A stretch of DNA of 64,000 bases, taken from positions 6,336,001-6,400,000 of the forward strand of contig NZ_CP071091.1 of the NCBI RefSeq assembly GCF_017301635.1, written 5' to 3'. The notes under the pieces were generated by a model. That model saw only the letters and a list, made by a program, of their open reading frames with translations, was not told where the DNA came from and made no database searches. The position numbers were made by a program, and so were the translations under genes. The DNA is from Myxococcus landrumus. GTDB taxonomy: Bacteria > Myxococcota > Myxococcia > Myxococcales > Myxococcaceae. The first letter of the stretch is position 1; each line of letters begins with the position of its first letter. This document shows, piece by piece, positions 17,715 through 24,047 of the stretch.

Positions 17715-18185
17715 ATGAGACCCCAGACACCCGAGCAAGCCACCCGCGACGCCATCGAGCACCTGAGCACCCTCATCCACGGCATCAAGGTCGCGATGAT
17801 GACCACCGTGGACGCCGACGGAAGCCTGCACAGCAGGCCCATGTGGACCCAGGACCATGACTTCGACGGGGACCTCTGGTTCTTCACCCGGGCCCACGCC
17901 CACAAGGTGGATGAGCTGGAAGAGGACCACCACGTCAACATCTCCTTCGCCGACCCCTCCCGCGAGCGCTACGTCTCCGTCAGCGGCCGCTGCCAGCTCG
18001 AGAAGGACCCCCGTCGGATGCGGGAGATGTGGAGCCCCGCGCTCGAGGCGTGGTTCCCCCAGGGCCTGGATGATCCAGAGCTCGCCCTGCTGCGCGTGAG
18101 CGTGCAGCGCGCGGAGTATTGGGACACGCCCACCCTGGGCGCCTCCGGTCCCGACTCGAGCGCCTCAAATCTCACATTCTCGTGA
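17715..18185 (+). CDS. Pyridoxamine 5'-phosphate oxidase-like (general stress protein 26) flavin-binding protein
   Basis: 156 residues from the ATG at 17715, which follows a GGAGAG Shine-Dalgarno sequence. The split-barrel family is recognised by IKVAMMTTVDADGSLHSRPM, the LWFFTRAHAHKVDEL segment, and HHVNISFADPSRERYVSVSGRCQL. The family binds FMN, FAD or F420 and includes bacterial general stress protein 26; no specific reaction can be assigned. The C-terminal 15 residues (GASGPDSSASNLTFS) are polar and probably disordered. Confidence 0.88.
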   Translation: MRPQTPEQATRDAIEHLSTLIHGIKVAMMTTVDADGSLHSRPMWTQDHDFDGDLWFFTRAHAHKVDELEEDHHVNISFADPSRERYVSVSGRCQLEKDPRRMREMWSPALEAWFPQGLDDPELALLRVSVQRAEYWDTPTLGASGPDSSASNLTFS

Positions 18186-18617
18186 CTTAGGGTTGCGCCT
18201 GGGGACGCGCGGCACCAATAGAGGCCCGCAATCCACATCCCGGTTCCGGACATCCCCCCGCCCCTGGAGGCAGCGCTCCCGCCGTCGTCACTTTCCGCAG
18301 CATGAGTCAACTGGAACCCTCCCACCCTTCGTGCCTATGAAAGGTCAGGTGGGTCTCAGTTCGCTCGCGGCGTGATGGCTCCAGGACAGGTGCTTTCGCT
18401 CCGCCTTGTACGCGGGCCTGGGGAGAGCCATCAGTCCCGCCGATGGCTGCCAACGGGCGCTCCCCACATCACATTGAAGTCACCAACGGTTTAGAGTATC
18501 AACCATCCGCATTCAGGATTTTCCGCATACCCCACGGCAAGTGAGTCGGTGTGCGGTGGGAATCCCGAAGAAGCCTCAACCCAGGGCGGGTCCCCCGTCC
18601 TTCGTAAGGAAGCCACG
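18186..18617 (+). other. 432-bp intergenic region upstream of the inositol-lipid operon
   Basis: No gene could be supported here. The last part holds the ino1 leader with a Shine-Dalgarno AAGGA at about 18606-18610. A few AT-richer bases at 18465-18530 (including TTGAAG near 18475 and TTTAGAGTAT downstream of it) could contain the promoter, but the spacing is not a good match to a sigma-70 box. I saw no riboswitch fold that I could name. Confidence 0.4.
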
Positions 18618-19952
18618 ATGGAGAACAAGAAGTCGGTCTCGAAGCCCGAGGGCAGGCTGGCAGTGCTGGTGCCGGGGCTCGGCGCGGTGTCCACGACGCT
18701 GATGGCGGGCGTGGAGCTCGCGCGGCAGGGCAAGGGTGCCCCCATCGGTTCCCTGACGCAGATGGGCACGGCGCGGCTGGGCAAGCGCACCGAGGGGCGC
18801 ACCGTGAAGCTCGGTGAGCTCGTCCCCCTGGCGAACCTGACGGACGTCGTCTTCGGCGCCTGGGACATCATCAGCGAGGACGCATACCAGGTGGCGGTGC
18901 GCTCCGGCGTGCTGCACGACAAGCACCTGGAGGCGGTGAAGCCGTTCCTCCAGGGCATCAAGCCCAAGAAGGGCGTGCACGACGCGGAGTTCGTCCGCCG
19001 CATCGAGGCCAACCACACCAAGGCCACCAAGACGCACCGCGAGAGCATCGAGGCGCTGCGCCAGGACATCCGTGACTTCAAGAAGGAGCTCAACGCCAAG
19101 CGCGCGGTGATGGTCGTGTGCAGCAGCGTGGAGACCTTCCGTCCCATGCCGGACGCGTTCAAGACCCTGGCCGCCTTCGAGAAGGCCCTGGACGAGAACA
19201 GCACGGACATCAACCCCACCGCGCTCTACACCTACGCGGCCCTGAAGGAGGGCGTGCCCTTCGCCAACGCCACCCCCAACGCGAGCGTGGACACGCCCGC
19301 GCTGCAGGAGCTGGCGAAGCTGGAGGGCGTGCCCGTCGCCGGCCGCGACCTCAAGAGCGGCCAGACGATGATGAAGACGGTCATCGCCCCCGCCCTGAAG
19401 GCCCGCATGCTGGGCCTGGATGGCTGGTTCTCCACCAACATCCTGGGCAACCGCGACGGCGAAGTGCTGGATGACCCCGCGGCCTTCAAGGCCAAGGAAG
19501 TCACCAAGTCGAGCGTGCTGGACACCATCCTGCAGCCGGACGTCTACCCCGAGCTGTACAGCAAGTACTCCCACAAGGTGTCCATCCACTACTACCCGCC
19601 CCGCGGCGACGCGAAGGAGGGTTGGGACAACATCGACATCACCGGGTGGCTGGGCTACCCGATGCAGATCAAGGTCAACTTCCTCTGCCGCGACTCCATC
19701 CTGGCCGCGCCGCTGGTGCTGGACATCGCGCTGTTCCTGGACCTGGCCAAGCGGCTGGAGTGGCGAGGCATCCAGGAGTGGATGTCCTTCTACTTCAAGA
19801 GCCCCATGGCCATGCCGGGCCTCCCCGTGGAGCACGACTTGTTCATCCAGCTCACCAAGCTGAAGAACACGTTGCGCGTCGTGGCGGGCGAGGAGCCCAT
19901 CACCCACCTCGGACTCGACTACTACGGGGATGACCTCCCGCTCGCGCGATAA
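18618..19952 (+). CDS. ino1: Inositol-3-phosphate synthase
   Basis: 444 residues from the ATG at 18618. The enzyme cyclises glucose 6-phosphate to inositol 3-phosphate using bound NAD+ (EC 5.5.1.4). The Rossmann glycine motif is VLVPGLGAVSTTLMAGVELA at the N-terminus. The catalytic/tetramer region holds DGWFSTNILGNRDGEVL (about 275-290) and KVNFLCRDSILAAPLVLDIA (about 350-370), close to the eukaryote-type 'EDSLLAAPLILDL' block. It is the first gene of a five-gene, overlapping operon (18618-23659) whose other products fit lipid head-group transfer, which indicates that its product feeds inositol lipids rather than only a soluble solute. Confidence 0.95.
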   Translation: MENKKSVSKPEGRLAVLVPGLGAVSTTLMAGVELARQGKGAPIGSLTQMGTARLGKRTEGRTVKLGELVPLANLTDVVFGAWDIISEDAYQVAVRSGVLHDKHLEAVKPFLQGIKPKKGVHDAEFVRRIEANHTKATKTHRESIEALRQDIRDFKKELNAKRAVMVVCSSVETFRPMPDAFKTLAAFEKALDENSTDINPTALYTYAALKEGVPFANATPNASVDTPALQELAKLEGVPVAGRDLKSGQTMMKTVIAPALKARMLGLDGWFSTNILGNRDGEVLDDPAAFKAKEVTKSSVLDTILQPDVYPELYSKYSHKVSIHYYPPRGDAKEGWDNIDITGWLGYPMQIKVNFLCRDSILAAPLVLDIALFLDLAKRLEWRGIQEWMSFYFKSPMAMPGLPVEHDLFIQLTKLKNTLRVVAGEEPITHLGLDYYGDDLPLAR

Positions 19953-20865
19953 CACTCCAGCCTTCACGTGGCTCGTCACCTTCATGGGGGCGGGCCACTT
20001 GATGCTGGTGCTGGCCACCGGGCGGCTGCGGTGGGAGCACGTCGTGGCGGACGCGCTGCTCGTGGGGGTGGCCTGGGCGGGCCCCCGCACGCGGCGCTTC
20101 CTGCTCGGCGGCTTCCCCTTGTGGCTGACCGGCATGCTGCTGGACAGCCAAGGGCTCTGGCTGTCGCTTCGGGGCGAAATCCACACGGGTGACTTATGGG
20201 CGCGCGAGCGCCTCTGGTTCCCCGCCCCCGGAGGTGTCAACTGGCCCGAATGGTGGAGCACGCGCTCGCACCCCGCGTTGGACCTGCTGTGCGGCTTCGC
20301 CTACGCCGCCTACCTTTACGAAGTCTTTCTCGTGGCCATCTTCTTCTTCGTGAAGAAGGACGACCGCTTCCAACGCCTGTGCTGGGCCTTCCTGGCGGTG
20401 AACGCGCTGGGTGTCGTCGTCTACATGCTCTATCCGGCCGCGCCGCCCTGGTACATCCTCCAGTACGGCCCGGGCCCGGCCAACCTGGCCGCGCTGCCCA
20501 GTCCCGCGGGCACCGCGCGCTTCGATGCGCTGTTGGGCATCCGCTACTTCGCGGGCTTCTACTCACGCAATCCCAACGTCTTCGGGGCCATGCCGTCGCT
20601 GCACGCGGCCTACCCCTTCCTGGTGATGCTCATCGTGTGGCGCAACGGCCCCGCATGGCGTGTCGTCACTGGAGCGTTCGCGCTGCTCGTGGCCTTTTCC
20701 GCCGTCTACCTGACGCACCACTACATCCTGGACGTGCTCGCGGGCCTGACGGCCGCGCTGGCCGCATACCTGGCGGTGGAGCTCGCCTTCGCGCGGGTCC
20801 GCAAGAGCGCGCCACTGCCTGCTGTGTCCATACCGCTGACTCCTGGAGGGGACACCCGTGCTTGA
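19930..20865 (+). CDS. AUR1-like PAP2-superfamily membrane protein (candidate inositol phosphorylceramide synthase)
   Basis: 311 residues with six or more hydrophobic helices. The PAP2 lipid-phosphatase/transferase motifs are FGAMPSLHAAYP (catalytic His) and YLTHHYILDVLAG (H-x3-D). The preceding YPAAPPWYILQYG segment, with a Pro-rich turn, is characteristic of the AUR1/IPC-synthase branch and of related bacterial proteins. AUR1 moves phosphoinositol from phosphatidylinositol to ceramide; the same reaction class on a bacterial ceramide or diacylglycerol acceptor is inferred. The start lies inside ino1, overlapping its 3' end by 23 bp, and the stop overlaps the next gene by 8 bp, so translation is coupled. 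A plain phosphatidate or undecaprenyl phosphatase role is the alternative. Confidence 0.78.
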   Translation: MTSRSRDNTPAFTWLVTFMGAGHLMLVLATGRLRWEHVVADALLVGVAWAGPRTRRFLLGGFPLWLTGMLLDSQGLWLSLRGEIHTGDLWARERLWFPAPGGVNWPEWWSTRSHPALDLLCGFAYAAYLYEVFLVAIFFFVKKDDRFQRLCWAFLAVNALGVVVYMLYPAAPPWYILQYGPGPANLAALPSPAGTARFDALLGIRYFAGFYSRNPNVFGAMPSLHAAYPFLVMLIVWRNGPAWRVVTGAFALLVAFSAVYLTHHYILDVLAGLTAALAAYLAVELAFARVRKSAPLPAVSIPLTPGGDTRA

Positions 20866-22105
20866 GAACCTGGTCGCCTGGTTGACCGGAAACCTGTCTC
20901 CGTCGGCCCGCATCTGGACCGCGCTGGCTCCGGCCATCCTCGCCTGTGCCTACTTCCTGGGCGGGCTGCTCATCTTCTGTATCCGCTGCGCCTTCAAGGG
21001 CGTGCCGCGCGACGAGGAGACCCTCAAGCGCGGCAGCACGGTGCTGGTGGGCTTCTTCCTGCGGCACTACTTCTTCTGGGTCATCCAGCCCCTGTGGGCG
21101 GTGATTCTGCGCTCGGGGCTGCCCGCCAACGCGCTGTCCATGCTGTCGGGACTGCTCGGCATCTCCTCCGGCGTGGCGGTGGCCGCGGGGCGCTTCGCGC
21201 TGGGCGGCTGGTTGTTCCTCGCCGCGGGCATCCTGGACGTCATGGACGGCCGCATCGCCCGCACGCGCAAGGAAGCCAACCCCGCAGGCGCCGCGCTGGA
21301 CTCGGTGCTGGACCGGTATGTGGACTCGGCGATGTTGATGGGCCTGGCCTGGTACTACCGGGACACGTGGGTGCTGCTACCCGCGCTGGGCGCGCTGCTC
21401 GGCTCGTCGCTGGTGCCGTACGTCCGCGCCAAGGGCGAGGGCCTGGGTGTCAGCGTGCGCGACGGCGCCATGCAGCGGCTGGAGCGGGTGCTCTTCCTGG
21501 GCGTGGGCACGGCGCTCTCCCCCATCCTCGAAGCCGTCTTCTGGCCCGAGCAGAAGCACCCCATGCACTGGCTGGCGGTGGTGGGGCTCGTCTTCGTGGC
21601 CGTCATGAGCAACCTCACGGCCATCTCGCGCTTCCGCAACCTCGTGAAGGCGCTGGCCCCCAAGCGGCAGGAGGCGCGCTCGGAGAAGGCGATTGTCGGC
21701 CTCAACGCGGCGGCCGGCGCCATCGCCACGGCGGTGGACTTCGCGCTGGTGCTGGCGCTGGTGGAGTGGATGGACCTCCTGCCCGCGTGGGCCACGGTGC
21801 TGGGCGCGCTCCTGGGCGCGGTGGTGAACTACTCCATCAACCGGGTGCTCACCTTCCGCAGCACCGCCGCGGTGGGACGGCAGATGGTGCGCTACGCGGT
21901 GGTGAGCGGCACCAGCGCCCTCTTGAACGCGGGCGGCGTGGCGCTGCTCACGTTGCATCCGCAACTGGCCTACACGTTGGGATGGTGGCTGGTGCGCGGG
22001 GTGGTGTACTTCGCGTGGAACCTGCCGCTCCAGCGCGACTACGTGTTCAACGACACCGCCTCGAACAACGACACGCTGCTGGAGCAACGCCCCCATGCGG
22101 CGTGA
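20858..22105 (+). CDS. CDP-alcohol phosphatidyltransferase fused to a GtrA-like domain
   Basis: 415 residues from a GTG at 20858 preceded by GGAGGG. Residues about 85-245 form a CDP-alcohol phosphatidyltransferase: DVMDGRIARTRKEANPAG then ALDSVLDRYVD gives the full D-x2-DG-x2-AR-x8-G-x3-D-x3-D signature. Residues about 270-405 are a GtrA-like four-helix module (AIATAVDFALVLALVEWMD, GAVVNYSINRVLTF, YFAWNLPLQRDYVF), as in flippases or accessory subunits for lipid-linked sugars. With ino1 in the same operon, the natural reaction is CDP-diacylglycerol plus inositol 3-phosphate giving phosphatidylinositol phosphate; another alcohol acceptor cannot be excluded. The fusion could couple synthesis to flipping or subunit recruitment. 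It overlaps both neighbours. Confidence 0.85.
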   Translation: MLENLVAWLTGNLSPSARIWTALAPAILACAYFLGGLLIFCIRCAFKGVPRDEETLKRGSTVLVGFFLRHYFFWVIQPLWAVILRSGLPANALSMLSGLLGISSGVAVAAGRFALGGWLFLAAGILDVMDGRIARTRKEANPAGAALDSVLDRYVDSAMLMGLAWYYRDTWVLLPALGALLGSSLVPYVRAKGEGLGVSVRDGAMQRLERVLFLGVGTALSPILEAVFWPEQKHPMHWLAVVGLVFVAVMSNLTAISRFRNLVKALAPKRQEARSEKAIVGLNAAAGAIATAVDFALVLALVEWMDLLPAWATVLGALLGAVVNYSINRVLTFRSTAAVGRQMVRYAVVSGTSALLNAGGVALLTLHPQLAYTLGWWLVRGVVYFAWNLPLQRDYVFNDTASNNDTLLEQRPHAA

Positions 22106-23081
22106 GGCGCGTCTCCAGGTCCTGGGCCTCCTCTTGTCGCTCGCGCTGCCCACCGTGGCGGCGGGAGCGGCGCTGGAGCCCACGCCGTCCCCGAGCGACC
22201 ACTATGGGGAGAGCTTCACCTTCATCGGGGACCTGGAGGACGGCACCTTCGTGCTGGTGCAGTTATCGGTGACGAACATCGGCCCGGGCACGGGCACGGG
22301 CATCTGCCGCGCGACGGTGCTGCGGCCCGGCCAGCGCCCCTGGACGCCCCAGAAGAAGGTGGGCGCGAAGGAGTGGGGCTACGAGGCGGCCACCAGCACG
22401 CTGCGCGTCGGGACGTGCTCGGCGCGCTCGGCGGGTGGCGTGACGCGGGTGGAGGCGGTGCTCGAAGGCGGCCGGGTGGAATTGGAGTACGCCGCGCAGG
22501 TGGCGCCCCAGTCGCCGGAGGGCTCGGAGGTGGAGGTGGGCACCGCGCGCTACCGTCACGAGGTGACGCTGGCGTTCAGCCCACTGAAGGCCACGGTGCA
22601 GCCGCCCAAGAGCACCTCGGTGGCGCAGGCCGGAGGCGGCTACGCGGACCACACGCGCTCCACCATCGCCCCCGCGAAGCTGGCCCGCAGGTGGGTGCGC
22701 TTCCGCGCCCTGCGCGGCGAGGACCGGCTGGTGCTGCTGGCGCGCGAGGGCCAGGACGGCGAGTTCGGCCCCGTGTACTCATGGGCCGAGGGCAATACGC
22801 CCCACCTCATGGAGTCCTTCACGCTCAGCCGCGAGGGCGCGAAGGAGAAGAGCGCCTGGACGGTGGATGTCTTTGGCGGAGATGGCGCCAAGGCCATGGT
22901 GCTGCGCTCCACGTCGCTGCTCCAGCGCAGCGCGCCCGTGGAGGGCCTGGGTGTGCTGGGCGGCCTCGTGAAGCCCGTGGTGGGCTCTCCGGTGACGTAC
23001 CTGCACCGGGCCGTGCTGGAGCGCGCGGGGAAGACGCCCGTCGCGGGGCTGATGGAAGTGACGCTCGAGGGAGAGCCGTGA
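22095..23081 (+). CDS. Exported protein of the inositol-lipid operon, possible lipocalin-like fold
   Basis: 328 residues. A Sec signal peptide (QVLGLLLSLALPTVAAGA) precedes a beta-rich protein. The first mature segment (DHYGESFTFIGDLEDGTF then VLVQLSVTNIGPGTGTG) reminds me of the N-terminal lobe of CrtC/AttH/Svf1-type two-lipocalin proteins, and the later GEFGPVYSWAEGNT fits a second lobe; this is a weak, by-eye match. If right, it would bind or carry a lipid in the periplasm. It overlaps the stop of the phosphatidyltransferase by 11 bp and its own stop overlaps the phosphatase start (GTGA), so it is an integral member of the pathway. No catalytic residues can be assigned. Confidence 0.7.
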   Translation: MRREARLQVLGLLLSLALPTVAAGAALEPTPSPSDHYGESFTFIGDLEDGTFVLVQLSVTNIGPGTGTGICRATVLRPGQRPWTPQKKVGAKEWGYEAATSTLRVGTCSARSAGGVTRVEAVLEGGRVELEYAAQVAPQSPEGSEVEVGTARYRHEVTLAFSPLKATVQPPKSTSVAQAGGGYADHTRSTIAPAKLARRWVRFRALRGEDRLVLLAREGQDGEFGPVYSWAEGNTPHLMESFTLSREGAKEKSAWTVDVFGGDGAKAMVLRSTSLLQRSAPVEGLGVLGGLVKPVVGSPVTYLHRAVLERAGKTPVAGLMEVTLEGEP

Positions 23082-23659
23082 ACGTCTCGCTGTTGCGGGA
23101 CGTGCACCATGTCCCCGGCGTGCGAGGCTGGGTGCGCAAGCAGGTGCTGCGCTCGGTGGCGCGCTGCGTGGAGTGGACCACGAAGCTGCCGGGGCGCGGC
23201 CTCAACGTGTCGCGCGTGAATGACTGGCTGCACGTGGGAGGCTCGGTGCCACCGTCGCGCTACGCGGAGCTGAAGGCCCGCGGCATCACCCATGTGATTG
23301 ACCTGCGCGCCGAGCGCGTGGACGACGCGAAGGCCCTGGCCGCGCTGGGCATCGAGCTGTTGAACCTTCCGGTGACGGACCGCTACCCACCGACGGTCGA
23401 GCAGCTCATGCAAGGCGTCGAGTGGGCCCTGCCCCGCCTGGCGAACGGCGGACACCTCTACGCGCATTGCGAGCACGGCGTGGGGCGAGGCCCGCTGATG
23501 GGCCTGGCGGTGATGGTGGCGCGAGGCTGGGAGGCCACCGGGGCGTACCGCGAGGTGCGCCAGGCCCGGTGGCAGTGCACGCTGAATGACCGGCAGCTCG
23601 ACGGCCTCGCCAACTTCGTCGCCGCGTGGACGGCGCGAAGGCCGGGACAGGCCGCGTAG
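23078..23659 (+). CDS. Dual-specificity/PTP-like phosphatase (candidate phosphatidylinositol-phosphate phosphatase)
   Basis: 193 residues from a GTG at 23078 that overlaps the preceding stop. The catalytic P-loop is HCEHGVGRG, a perfect C-x5-R (Cys then five residues then Arg), and LPVTDRYPP upstream supplies a likely general-acid Asp. An N-terminal 45 residues are basic and amphipathic (VRKQVLRSVARCVEWTTKL), which could hold it at the membrane. Small phosphatases of this class (PTPMT1 and bacterial relatives) remove phosphate from phosphatidylglycerophosphate or phosphatidylinositol phosphates. In this operon, dephosphorylating phosphatidylinositol phosphate to phosphatidylinositol is the expected job. 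It ends 3 bp from the convergent lipoprotein gene. Confidence 0.82.
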   Translation: MNVSLLRDVHHVPGVRGWVRKQVLRSVARCVEWTTKLPGRGLNVSRVNDWLHVGGSVPPSRYAELKARGITHVIDLRAERVDDAKALAALGIELLNLPVTDRYPPTVEQLMQGVEWALPRLANGGHLYAHCEHGVGRGPLMGLAVMVARGWEATGAYREVRQARWQCTLNDRQLDGLANFVAAWTARRPGQAA

Positions 23660-23662
23660 CCA

Positions 23663-23938
23663 CTACCAGCGACGCTGCGGGTCCATCGCCTCGGGACGGC
23701 GCTTGTCCGTGGGCGTCAGCGCGTCTGCGGGAGAGCACCGGCAGACCTCACAGCCGCGGTCCCGGTCCATGGAACACTCCGTGCCCGTGACACACGTGAG
23801 GTCGCGAGACTCCGCGCACCGCGTGTCGCCCTTCTTCTCGTCGCGCTTGTCGCCGTGGCTACAGCCCGCCAGGGCCACCGCCACCGTCGCCGCGGCGAGA
23901 AAGCCCCGCGCGCCCTTCGACATCCATCCTCGCTTCAT
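23663..23938 (-). CDS. Small Cys-rich lipoprotein
   Basis: 91 residues. The signal peptide ends in a lipobox (ALAGC, Cys near residue 26), followed by a charged linker and a small domain with six Cys (TRCAESRDLTCVTGTECSMD then GCEVCRCS). The Cys spacing suggests two or three disulphides. An ATG six codons in (23923) is an alternative start. The C-terminal 25 residues are charged and probably unstructured. No function can be assigned. It converges with the last gene of the inositol-lipid operon. Confidence 0.68.
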   Translation of the reverse strand: MKRGWMSKGARGFLAAATVAVALAGCSHGDKRDEKKGDTRCAESRDLTCVTGTECSMDRDRGCEVCRCSPADALTPTDKRRPEAMDPQRRW

Positions 23939-24002
23939 GGCCTCACCCTCCAGGCTTCGGTCCAGAGGGCGCCACCCGGGCCCCCTCCGCCGGGCGGGAA
24001 GT

Positions 24003-24029
24003 GTGTCACCCCAGCAGCCAGGGTGACAC
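24003..24029 (-). terminator. Hairpin downstream of the minus-strand MMPL gene
   Basis: A perfect 9-bp inverted repeat (GTGTCACCC and GGGTGACAC) with a 9-base loop lies 19 bases past the stop at 24048. There is no clear U-tract, so it may stop transcription only weakly or protect the mRNA end. Confidence 0.4.
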
Positions 24030-24047
24030 CGACTCCGCGAACAGGCG

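Noticed and set aside
14066-17860. Very long open frame on the plus strand (over 1200 codons)
   Set aside because: It lies antisense to several clear minus-strand genes (dehydrogenase, surface-repeat protein, 164-residue protein), is rich in Arg/His/Pro/Ala with no domain, and is the usual shadow of high-GC coding DNA.
18465-18530. Sigma-70-like promoter for the inositol-lipid operon (TTGAAG ... TTTAGAGTAT)
   Set aside because: The spacing between the two boxes is too short for a standard promoter, so I did not list it as a feature.
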